64,000 nucleotides of DNA from Panagrolaimus kolymaensis (Eukaryota; Nematoda; Chromadorea; Rhabditida; Panagrolaimidae). A program made the position numbers and the translations under genes. Every line of letters starts with the position of its first letter. Position 1 is the first letter of the stretch. The stretch spans positions 3,472,001 to 3,536,000 of the forward strand of contig JAJQJQ010000020.1 of the NCBI GenBank assembly GCA_028622995.1, written 5' to 3'. The notes below the pieces were generated by a model. It made no database searches. It saw only the letters and a program-made list of their open reading frames with translations, and had not been told where the DNA came from. This document shows, one piece after another, positions 23,085-33,788 of the stretch.

Positions 23085-23195
23085 GTTTCGCTTTGTAAAA
23101 AAGCAAAACTTTCCAAAATTTATTTACTTTTCCAAAGCCACTTTAAAAAGAGCTGGAACTTTATGATTACCTTAAGTTTTGTAGGGTAATTAACC
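23085..23195 (-). ncRNA. Divergent spliced-leader RNA, copy 2
   Basis: Same 25-base leader exon (23195-23171) and donor GTAATC as the 19735-19843 copy, with the same Sm site. The terminal stem-loop here reads GTTTTGCT / AGCGAAAC (23109-23085). In copy 1 the partner strand is AGTGAAAC, so a G-C pair has become G-U and the pairing is kept. Confidence 0.85.
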
Positions 23196-23999
23196 AATGA
23201 TAAAACCTTCGCTTTTCATATTTATTTTTCCATAACAAATAAAGAAAGGCCGAGTTTCATATTTATTGTTCACTATTTTCGTAAATTAGAGAGTCATAGA
23301 AAAAAATGATAAATATAATAAATAAAGGGAGAGAGATTGATTGCTTCATCGCCAAAAAATGCATCGAAAAATTTAAATATGAAAAGTTTTTGTAAATAGC
23401 AAATTAATCAAAAAGCCATCGGAGCTCTAATTATGAAAATCGATGGAAATCAATTCAAGCTGATGGAAATTAATGAAAATTAGTGGAAGCTTGTTGAGAA
23501 ATAAAAAATAAAGAAAGTCGCATTCAAACAAAAATTCTTACAATCAAGTCATCATCACATTTTGTTGTTAAAGATTTAAGATATTCCAATCCAAAGATCC
23601 TTATATTTTTTCTTGAAACAATTCTTTATTAAATAAATAAATAAAAAGTTTGAGATTTCATTATTACAATACAATGCCACCTTAAATCCAACTCAAAATT
23701 AATAAAATTTGTTCCATGCAAATAAATGTTTTTGTTTTTATGAAGAAAAAAATGGAAATCGATGGAAGAAATAAAACTTTTTTCAAGAAAAGTAATATTT
23801 AATGTTTTTAAATTTTAATAACCAAACAAAAATAAAAGAATCATCCATTCATTCAATTAATTATCAAATTATTCTAATCATCCAAACACCTGTCTCTAAT
23901 TTATTCATAAAAAACTCCATAGGTATTCGTAGACGCTTCCATCCACATTGCATTTTATCCACAAAAATTATCTGTATTGCTGCATTTTTATAAATATTT

Positions 24000-24110
24000 G
24001 TTTCGCTTTGTAAAAAAGCAAAACTTTCCAAAATTTATTTTAATTTTTCCAAAGCCACTAATAAAAGAGCTGGAATTTAATTATTACCTCAAACTTTGGG
24101 TAATTAAACC
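24000..24110 (-). ncRNA. sls-1: SL1-like spliced-leader RNA, copy 2
   Basis: Same 23-base exon (24110-24088; GGTTTAATTACCC core, ends TTTGAG), donor GTAATAATT, Sm site AAATTTTGGA and 3' stem-loop as the 20648-20758 copy. The gene body looks unchanged between copies. Confidence 0.93.
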
Positions 24111-24236
24111 GAAGAAAATATCTTTTTCATTCTTTTTCAATCAAAATATAAAATCAGAAAAGATGCGTTTGGTTTTTTTATTTAATTGTTCACTCTTCAA
24201 TCATAGAAAGAGAGATAGATAAATAAATAACGCACG

Positions 24237-24956
24237 CACAAAGATGGAAAGGAAAGAATTTGTGCTGGTGCGTTCAGTTTTTGGTTGTTCTCATATTTTT
24301 CCAAAAATAAATATTTATGTAATTATTTAACCATTTTTCCTTTTTTTTTTTACCAAACATTGGTGTTAAGAATTATTTAATTTTCTTAAATTTTCACAAT
24401 CGAAGCATTTATGACATATTTATCCACAAGCTTTATATTTCCTGACGTACCTAAGTTTTACTTTTTTTTCGCTTATTATTAATTACCATTTTTTTTATCG
24501 ACATTACAGATATGTTTGAAAAAAAAAAATTTATGGAAAATTTAATTGAATGCAAGATTCCTTTAAAAATGAGTTTCAAATTAAAAGCAGCACTTTGATG
24601 AAAACAATTGCATAAAAATAAAAAATTTCTTATTGATAAAATTCATGATTCATTAAACAAAGCTTTGAGTTTGACATCTTGAAATTATAATTGCTTTTTT
24701 CATTTTACATTTTGAGTTTTTTCTTTGGAATGGAATTTGTTTTATATAAAAAAAATGTCGTGAAAAAAGAGAGAGAATACTCGTAAAAGAATGAATTTAT
24801 TTTTGATTTTTATATATTTATTTTTCTTTGGAGCCTAATTTTTTCTTTTTTTTTGTTGATAAGAAATCAATTAAATAATGCAAATACTTTTGTCTTGATT
24901 ATTTCATTTATGTTTGTGAATTTAGGTTTTTGTTGAAAAAAAAATAAAATAAGAAA
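24237..24956. other. Intergenic spacer
   Basis: AT-rich spacer downstream of repeat copy 2. Nothing recognised. Confidence 0.45.
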
Positions 24957-25673
24957 ATGGCTGCGAATTATTTATTTGAAGTTCCATTATTTTCAAAAAA
25001 TTGTGAAATTGATTGGACGACACTCAAAATGCTTCCAATAAATTCATTTGTTAAAAAACAAATCATTGATGAAACTGGAATTTTTGAAGTTTGTTTTACC
25101 AAACTTAAAGACAATTGTATGGTTAATTTTTTCCTCCAAACAACTTTGATTTAATACAAAATAAAATAAAATTTTTTTTAGTAAATTCTCGTGGATTTCC
25201 ATCTATTTCAATTGATGTATATAATCCATATAAAAATTTTGATTATATTATCACATTTAAAGGTAAGAAAGTCGCACACTCGGCTTATTTTTTTACGAAA
25301 GTAAAAAAAAGTTTTTAAAAACACCAAACCTTTTGTTTATGAGTTTTCATTACAAATAGCGACAACGAAGAAGATATTTGGAAATTTCCGACATTTTTTA
25401 GACTTTTTAGTGTTTTCGTAATGGAGGGTCCTTGAAAACAAAAATGTCTTAAGACATTTTTTCAAACTTTTATTTTTAGCATTATACAAATTAGAGTTCA
25501 TAAGCTTAATAATTAAATTTTTCATAGGTAACCATAATCAATCCATAAATCGACCAATATCTTTTCCATTTGCAGAAAAAATTCTAACCGAACATTTTTC
25601 AAACGGCATTCTCCGGATTGAAATTGTTATTAAATTTATTATTCAAAAAGATTATTTTTTGCTTTCAAAATAA
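24957..25673 (+). CDS. Unrecognised three-exon protein
   Basis: Exons about 24957-25116, 25182-25262 and 25528-25673 join in frame (donors GTATGG and GTAAGA, acceptors TTTTAG and CATAG) for about 128 residues. It begins MAANYLFEVPLFSKNCEIDW and ends FIIQKDYFLLSK. There is no signal peptide or membrane helix. Predicted alternation of short beta-like stretches (FPSISIDVYNPYKNFDYIITF, ILRIEIVIKF) suggests a small beta-rich fold, perhaps MATH-like, but this is a guess. The consistent splicing supports a real gene. Confidence 0.5.
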
Positions 25674-26184
25674 AAATTAATATGCTTTTTTGTTTATTTA
25701 AATAATGCATTTAAAATTTGAATAATAATTATTTATGATTTTTCTTGAACGAATGTCGAAATACTATGCTTAGATAAAACTAATAAAATTTATTTATTAC
25801 TTCTTTTTTAAAGTTCAATTATAAGAAAAGCCATAAAAAATATTTGACTGCCTTTTTTCTGAAAAAAAAAAAAGCAAAAATTAAATTATTCAAAAACTCA
25901 TAAATCATAAAAGCGCTAAATAATAACTAACAATTAAATAACCTTTTAATAATTTATTTTTACTTTTTTTAATCAACAACAAAAAAACTAACCCATAAAT
26001 CTTAAAAAAATTTGTCAGTAATTAAATTATAGCGGCAACTGACAAGTTGTTGAAAATAAAAAGTTAAACGAAAAAACATAAAAAAAGCTTTTAAGTTTTT
26101 TTAAAATTTAAATTTAAAACCAAAGTCATTTTCTTTTTTTTTGTTGTTGGCAAAAGTTTAAATTTAAAAAATTCTTTTAAAAAA
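25674..26184. other. Intergenic spacer
   Basis: AT-rich, upstream of the third Srg/Srv-like receptor. Nothing recognised. Confidence 0.45.
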
Positions 26185-27343
26185 ATGGGTTTACTTCGAA
26201 CTGAATTATATTGGTATGTTTCAATAATATATAATACATGCACAATATTTGAATTGGTATTAATTATTTTTTATGTTTGTCAATTTTTAAAACGAAATAA
26301 AAATTATTCTTCCGTTTATTATGCTTTATTAGTTACGGGATACACGATATCATTTATATATTCATCTATTTGGTTATTATATGATATATTTGATGAAACA
26401 TCCAAAACTAAAATATTTCAATATTCTGCAACTTTAATGGATTGGTATTTTTTATATTATATTGGATTTTGGAATTTTATTGTTGGTTTATATCGAAGTT
26501 CAGCCATTGGGTTACCTTTTAAACATAAAACGGTACGGTAAATAAATATCCTTTATATGTGATTTTGAGCCACGAAACTTTTAATTTCGGATCATACATA
26601 TTTGTTTTTTTAAAATAAAAATAGAACGAATATTCTCGTTTGAATTCGCTAAAAAAAGAACCCAGCTTTCCCTTTATTATTATTTTTTCATCAAAAAGAA
26701 GCAACTAATAATTTAAATTTAGGAAAAAACTTGATAACCACAATTTTTAAATATTCTAATAATAACATAAATTTTTCAGTTATGGAATGGCAAACAAATT
26801 CTTTTATGCAGTATCACTATATTATTTCCATTTATTGCTGGAGGCTTTACATTAATTAATCCATATTGTACAATAAATTTTTTTGAAGATGAATGTTGGG
26901 ATTTTGTTATAAATGTTTCCATCGTAACTTTTATTTTAAATATTTCTTTAAGTTTATTAACTTTAATAATAACAATTTTGGCATATATTAAATTTCGAAG
27001 TTCTTCCAATTCACATACTTCTTCAACAACAAGTTTAAATGGTTCCATAGAATGTCGATTAATAATTCAGGCAATATTTTCAACCATATTTCAAATAATT
27101 TTTTATTGTTTTAATGTTGTAAATCCCATTGCTTTATTATTAAATGAAAGTCAATCAGTTTCCATTTCGATGATAGCTTTCATGCTTCAACATTATGCAA
27201 ATATGTTTATTATTTTTATTATATCAAAAAAATTTCGTCGAGATATTTTAATGTTTTATAAATTATCATGGTTTTTGAGGGAAAGTAATAATGAAAATTC
27301 GCATCAAAATACTTTTAAAATTTATACTATTTCAAAGAAATAA
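26185..27343 (+). CDS. Srg/Srv-like serpentine chemoreceptor
   Basis: Two exons, 26185-26532 and 26780-27343, phase 0 at the same position as the paralogues at 868 and 18085. The product is about 303 residues, starting MGLLRTELYWYVSIIYNTC. Seven hydrophobic segments are visible. Family blocks: VYYALLVTGYTISF, DWYFLYYIGFWNFIVGLYRSSAIGLPFKHK, LWNGKQILL, ECRLIIQAIFSTIFQI, and the tail SKKFRRDILMFYKLSWFL. The cysteine pair around the second extracellular loop (NPYC, DECWD) is conserved among the three copies. No frame break. Likely a functional chemosensory receptor. Subfamily uncertain. Confidence 0.75.
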
Positions 27344-28054
27344 AATAAATAAAGAAGTTTTTTTTAAATGACTTTTTTTTGGGGAGTAAAAGGTCACAAA
27401 AAAATCGAAAAAACTGTTTAAAATTTTTTTTAAACTTTTGAATTTATTTTATTATTTTTTATTGTTTTTTTTATTTGTTTGATGAATAAATATCATTTAA
27501 AAATTGACGGCTTTATCGCAAAAAGTGGAAGAAATAATAAATGTATTTATGCATTCCTTCCCTTTAAACATTTTCGTCATCACATGCGTTTAGTTTATTT
27601 ATTTTATCACACTTTAAAACATTTCGTTGAGGGTAGGTAGACGACACACGTTTTACACTTTATGAATTTAACTATATACGCAAATCAAAGTAAATATTTT
27701 TTTACACTTATTTTTTTGTGTTGATTTTGAACGCAAACTTTTGAGAGAGAGTCCTTAAGTTTTTTTAACTTTTAAAGTGTTTTTTGAAGCTCTTGAAAAA
27801 TAAAAAAATTTTATCTGTGAAAAAAAATTTTTTTTTACCAAAGTTTTACAATTTTTTTTTAAGTAGGAAAGTTTATTAAACACAAGCATCGAAGATTTAA
27901 AAAAATATTATAAAAATATTATGAAACAGAGATCAAATTTTTTCTATTGTAAATTAATAAAATAATTTTAAGAGACCATGATTATTTCTTTGTAAATTAT
28001 CAAACAAAAAATTTCGTTTTTTTTCTTGTCGAAGGGAAATGTATGTTACTATTA
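27344..28054. other. Intergenic between convergent genes
   Basis: AT-rich spacer between the 3' ends of the receptor gene and the otopetrin-like gene. Nothing recognised. Confidence 0.45.
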
Positions 28055-30616
28055 TTAACATGGAGAATGATCAGTTGGTAAACTAGATGCTGGAGTTAAA
28101 GTTTGATGTTTCACACTATAGCAATGTTTCCAAATTTCAGCTAAACACACACTAGAGTGGAATCGATAAAATAGCGACAAAGGCAAAACTGCAGCCACTA
28201 AATATTGATATGGACGAGTTCGTTCACTATTAAGTGAATCACCAAAAACTGATTTCAAGCTTTCAAGGGTATGAAAAAAGAATAGCGAAACATTAGCAAT
28301 AAGTAAAAAAGTAATATATTGTCTTCCAGGTTTTCCAACTGATGCAGTAATTGATAATGCTCGAAGTCTAAAATCCAAAAAAAAGATTATAAAATATTCC
28401 ACTATAGAGACACAACAAACCTAATTGACAAATAAATAAGTAAAGATTGTAAAAAAACTTGAATTAAATGAATAATTAGAACAAAAAGATAATAAACTTC
28501 CATATGATTTATTTCTTTTTGACTTATCAACCAACAATAAATTCCACTGCTGCAACTTATAAATTCTCCCATAGTTCCAATAAAAAGTAGCAATTCATCC
28601 AAGAATTCTGCATTCGATGCATGACTATGAACATATTGTAAATGTCGAATTCTAAAAAAATATATATTTTTTGATAATTTCTGTAATTTTCAAGTTAGGG
28701 TCTTACTGATAAAATGCTAATGCACAAGCAATTAAAGCCAAACAATATAAAGTTAAATCAGATAAACGAAAAACTAAAATCGCTGTTTTAGTTTCCTTAT
28801 TTTGATAATAATATGAATAAATTCCAATAGTAACTAATGATCCAATGAGAAATATTACACCAGCAAATAAGCCTCCAGATGAAGCACCAAAATCCACACT
28901 TAATTTTGAACGCTTTTTCTTATGATGTTTATGTTCGCCGCCGCTTCCTTGATGATTATGTTCATCATCAATGGATTTCCAAATCACAAACATCACAGCT
29001 GCTGCAATCAAAGAATATTCTATGATACTCGTAGTTAAAAGGGTTGCAAAATCACCAAAATAATTAAATGATGCTACTTTATATTTGGGCTTTCCTGATT
29101 TACCAACCGATACTATAGTAGTCTAAAATATATTAAAATATTGAATAGCCCTTAATTATTATTTTTCGTCAAAAAAAAACATATATTTTTTTTAATTTGC
29201 ACTTTTTGTTAAGAGAAAGGAAGAAAAATCCTACCGCATTGTAAGTGTTTAAATCTGAACTGGCTGAAGCGATACCATACTAAAAAAATTTCAGGTTATT
29301 AATATATTTTTTAAACTAAAGCAAATTATCCTTACTTCAGTGGCTCCAGCACTTTTAGAATATTTTGCTAAAATAAATCTAAACCATGTCCAAACATTTA
29401 CTGCAATTAAATGCATTAAACCAAATTTAGCTAAAGTTTTTGAACCAGTAATTTTTATCTGAAAATTAATGTTCATACATAAATAAAATTTGGGAGAAAA
29501 CTAAAATTTTTATTACTTTTGAATTACAAAATAAAAAATGCATTTGAATAAAAGTGAAAAGAGCCGCAACAAAATAATTATAAATTTGATGAGTGTGACA
29601 GGTTTTGGTTGATAAACATATAAATGCTTCTAATCCTAATAAAACTATTCCAACACTTCCAAATACTAAAAGATACCAAATTTTGAAATCCTAATTTCTT
29701 ATTAAAAAAATTTCAAAGAAACTCACAAAGTACTCCAAGTCTTAAATAAAGTGAACCTGCTCCTTCGCCTGTGTGTTCAGTTTTTTCAATGGTTTTAGGC
29801 TAAAAAAATAAAGTAAATAAATATTTTTTGATTTAAAAAATTTCATACAGGAGAAAACTCACTTTTGTTTCAGAATTGTTTCTGTTTATTAAAAATTTTA
29901 AGCTCTTATTATACCATTCTGGATAAATGATAAACAAATAACAATATATTAAATAAATGATGCCTAAGCCATACATAATTGAATAAAAAATCTAAAAACA
30001 TTTCTTAACGATTAAAACAAAAATATCATATTTCTAAACAAAATTTCCCTTGAGTCTTCTTATTACAAAAATTTGTAAGCTTTTCATTTTTGACAACCCA
30101 AAGTAAAAAAGACCCAAAAGTTTTTGAATTCAGAAAATTTTGTTCTAAACCCTTATATACCGATTCAATTAACCATTCTTGTGGAGTATTTTTATGTGGA
30201 ATTTCAATAACTGTCGCAAAAACAATCACAAATAAAGCATAAAGGGAAGTTAAAACTGAGAAAAAATGGGCTTTTCCCGATTTATTTTTCATCCATTTTG
30301 TATCTGAATAATATTGATATGAACTTGTTGTCGAAAAAACATCGGATGCCATTGATCTTAGCGATGCACGACTGCCTTCTAAAAAATAAATCAGAAATTT
30401 ATTAATTTTTTCGCTTTGAAGAAAGAAAAAAGAATGCTTACTTTTTTTTAAATCATACATAGTTGGAATTTTTAATGTCATACCCTCAGTATATAGAGAA
30501 TCAGGCCTTTTTGTAAATAAATTATTTTCATTATTTTCAGAAAATTCCATTACTATTGAAATAGGCGATGCTAATTCTTCTTCATTCGGGGATGAAGGAG
30601 GAGGATATGAAAGCAT
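28055..30616 (-). CDS. Otopetrin-like proton channel
   Basis: About ten minus-strand exons. The N-terminus (MLSYPPPSSPNEEE) is cytosolic and acidic. The first membrane helix is in GKAHFFSVLTSLYALFVIVFATVI. A His-rich loop (HNHQGSGGEHKHHKKKRSK region, about 28920-28975) precedes FGASSGGLFAGVIFLIG. The C-terminal half has KPGRQYITFLLIANVSLFFF and the ending PLSLFYRFHSSVCLAEIWKH, which is the hallmark end of otopetrin proteins. Otopetrins are homodimeric plasma-membrane proton channels with twelve helices per subunit. Exons with clear borders include 30616-30442, 29690-29517, 29458-29336, 29122-28707, 28651-28421 and 28367-28055. The junction between about 30100 and 29991 was not resolved with confidence: the frame runs to a stop near 30026 unless a donor inside it is used. 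Confidence 0.85.
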
Positions 30617-32418
30617 TTTATTTTCTGAAATTATTATTATTTAATTTTCAATGGCAAACAAAATTTTTTTATTACAATCGCGTCGAAGAATATTTTTTTA
30701 ATCAAAAATAAAATAAATTTTAAAGGACCAAAATTAAAGAAAAATATTGTTGTTTTGTATGCTTCAAAATATTTTTTAAAAGAAAATAACAAACTTTTTT
30801 TTGATTCACAGAAAAATTCAGAAAATTATTTTCAAAATGTTTGAGAAAAGAATGCGAAAATTTCTGTTTAAAAAAATATAAACAAAACACTGCCAAAAAA
30901 AAAAACAAGGAACAAATTAATTTTAAACAAAAAATTGCTCTTGGCTGCCTAAATTGTAGAACGTCAAAAAATATCAGGGCTTTCCTTTTGTTTCCTACTA
31001 AAAACAAAACACAGTTAATTTTTTTTGTAAAGTGCAAAAAATTTATTTACTTTTTCCATATAATAAAAAATTTTTGAAGTTTACTTAAACCTTATTTTTT
31101 TTAAAAGCTTTTATATGTAATAAAATTTATCAAGTGAGTGTCCTCCCGTCCAATGTCTGCTTGCTTCTCGCTTGTGGTTATAGCATGGATGAGCTACTCC
31201 AGAGTTACATCAAGTTCAAAAAAATTTTTTACACATTTCAATTTTACAATATTTAAAAAAATATATACAAACAATTTCAGTTGTATTGTATATTTTATAA
31301 AATCTGATTGTCTTCCCTCAAAAAAAGAGAGGTTAAACAAATAAAAAAAAGGTTTGAAGTATGCGGCATTCCTCTTCCATGTTTACATAGTTTTTTAGTT
31401 CGTCAACAATCAAAAAAATAATTTTAAAAAACGTGAAAAGTTTTAAAGTAATTAAATAAACAGAAGAAAGTTAGTTCGTAGGCGCGAAAGAAAGAAAAAG
31501 CCAACAATTCACAATTTGTTTGTTTTTTTTTTCTTCTGTAACAAACACATTCTTTGATCAAAACATACATACATAGTTCACTTCAAAGTTTATATTATTC
31601 GCGCGGGTGTAAATTCAATGTTGTTAATCCGTTCTTTTGTGTGGTGGATTGATTTCATTATTGACTTATTTATTTATTTGGATACGGTGCAATTGCAAAA
31701 GAAAAGAAAAAAAATAGATGTAAACAAATCAAAAAATATTGTTTGTATGTGAAATTGAAGGAAATAACACGAAAAAAATTATAAAAATGTCCATCGAAAA
31801 TTTATAAAAAACGAAAAGCATTGTTGCTTCTTTTGTGTGGACTCGTTTTTATTCGTTTTCTACTTACCAACCTAAAAGTCGCAAATTGGATTTATAATAA
31901 AATTTTGACCATTTCTAAGATTTTTGGAACATAAAATGATTATGTTTCTACGAGATGCAAGCATTAGTTTGTCTTGAAGGTTAAAATGCGATGTTTTCCA
32001 TTTTCTTTGATAATTACTCGTTGAAGTTGACCGCATTCATTGTCATGAACGATGAAAAAACCACGCAAAAATTAATTCAATGTTTCCACTAACAAGATCG
32101 AAAAAGTGTGAAAGTTTGCTTGCCTGCATTTTTTTCAAAAATATTTTTGAACTAAAAACTATTATTATCAGTGCTCTTTTCTTTGTAATAAGGTTATTTT
32201 AATTTATTAATTTTTAATATCCTCATCAAAATTTTTATGTATCGATAAACACTTTTTCTACAAAAAAAAATGTTTTAATAATAAAGCAAAAGCTTTTAGC
32301 AGCAATTTTAATAACAAAAAGCATCAAAAAATTGGATCCATTAAGAAATGCTTTTAAAAAAATTATTATAAAAGCATCCCAAACATTTTTTGAAAATCAT
32401 ACATTTATTTGGAAAAAA
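30617..32418. other. Intergenic, divergent promoter region
   Basis: Lies between the divergently transcribed otopetrin-like gene (-) and the Cys-rich peptide gene (+). From about 32025 to 32140 it contains two blocks (CACGCAAAAATTAATT and AAAGTGTGAAAG..TTGCTTGCCT) that recur at 36266-36585 before the second Cys-rich gene. A less AT-biased patch at 31138-31210 has no recognised function. Confidence 0.5.
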
Positions 32419-32806
32419 ATGACAGTTTCCGCTATCCTTCTTCTCCTCGTCGTTGTTGTTCTCATGACTGTTTTAACAGTTAATGGTTATGTAAGATTTT
32501 ACAACATTTTTTTAAAAAAAAAATGTTTCAAACTTTTAGATTCTAAAATCTGATAACAAACTTGAGTGTAATTTACATTGCCCTCCCGATTATGCTTGTG
32601 TCTTAGATTGTGATGATAAACTATGTCTTCCAAAATGTCTTCACATTTTGGGTGGTCCATGTGATTCTCCTTGTCCATTGGGTTTAGTGTGCCACAAGAA
32701 ATGTGATGAAAATGGCAATAACTGTAAGAGACAATGCTTACCTAATCCTGGGCATGGTGGAAAAAAAAAAGAAATGCATACATTTACTTTCGATCAAATT
32801 TTGTGA
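32419..32806 (+). CDS. Secreted cysteine-rich peptide A
   Basis: Exon 1 (32419-32490) is a signal peptide: MTVSAILLLLVVVVLMTVLT then VNGY. Exon 2 (32540-32806) encodes the mature part of about 88 residues with twelve cysteines in spacings such as C-x3-C-x5-C-x3-C-x4-C-x3-C, followed by DSPCPLGLVCHKKC and a Lys-rich tail. The start at 32419 is chosen because it gives the signal peptide directly. An upstream in-frame ATG-like start at 32332 would mask it. Splice position and exon-1 ending match the peptide gene at 37329. Even cysteine number suggests a disulfide-bonded extracellular peptide. Function not recognised. Confidence 0.7.
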
Positions 32807-33788
32807 AATTTAAAGAATAAACTAGGCAAGAAGCGGCCCTCCGGGCCGCTATCCCTATTTGTTTGTTCACTATAAAAATTAATAATTCAATAAAATTTAA
32901 GTAATTTTTTTATTTACATCATGGCATGAAATCCCCATCCTTTTCATTCGTGGATCTAAGATCCTCATCCCATACACTCAAGTTCCTCCCACCGATAGCT
33001 AATGTCTTTACTCGAGCGATACAAAATACCAATAAAGTCTCCACTTCTTTTGATAATACTTATTTAAGGAATGAAGAATTCGCCTTTAAATTTCCCAGCA
33101 CAAACTGCTTCCTTCCGATGTTTCCTTACATTCCTGCAATAAAATCCACCTTCTAATGTACCCAAAATAATTTAAAGCCCCTCATTGACAACATCCATTC
33201 ACCTATTTTTCATAAAAAAAAGCTTAATTTTCAATTATCACGCCGCCAGCCTTCGGCTGGTCGTGAAATTTGATAACTTAAAATCAACCGCCACTCACCA
33301 ATATTTCATTGCATTTTACTTTTTACGATAAATGTCCTAAAATCTGCTCAAGTAATTTCCTATAGAATACGTATGCATTAACCCTGAAATGTTTCCTTAC
33401 ATTCTCTAAATTTACATTATTTGGGTATATTTTGGATCCTTTGGTTCCTATAGCTTTTTTATATTCTTTAGTATCTTTGATAACTAAAAATCAACCACCA
33501 CTCTTCATCACTTCATTTTTATGCAATGAAAAATCAAACTTCATTGCCTTCACATTCATTCATTTTTATGTTAATTTTTTTATTTTTATGAACTTTCCCA
33601 TGAAACATTTCCAAGTGCGTAAATAACAATCAAAATTACTAGGAAGGATAAAGCTTTTTTTAATAGATATAAATAAATCGAAAACATATTAAACATAAAT
33701 AACCAAAAAAATAAAAATTAAAGTGCTTCAAAGTTTACTTAAAATAATTAAAATTTATACAAACTAAATTTAAAAATAAATTGAAAAA
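32807..33788. other. Intergenic, GC-richer block with two hairpins
   Basis: After the stop of peptide A the sequence is less AT-rich and contains two perfect GC hairpins with three-base loops: 32832-32850 (AGCGGCCC-TCC-GGGCCGCT) and 33246-33260 (CCAGCC-TTC-GGCTGG). The phrase ATGTTTCCTTACATTC occurs twice (near 33118 and 33389). No convincing gene. Confidence 0.5.

Larger units (their letters stand above)
22816..24236 (+). repeat. 5S rRNA/SL RNA repeat unit, copy 2
   Basis: Second copy of the unit at 19480-20895, in the same orientation with the same gene order (5S +, divergent SL -, SL1-like SL -). The 5S and both leader exons are identical to copy 1. The right edge diverges just after the SL1-like gene's upstream region, although both copies keep ATAACGCACGC / CTAACGCACGC at the end. 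Confidence 0.9.

Noticed and set aside
31138..31210. Less AT-rich patch considered as a tRNA or small nuclear RNA gene
   Set aside because: No A and B boxes in tRNA spacing, no cloverleaf and no snRNA core motif could be fitted.
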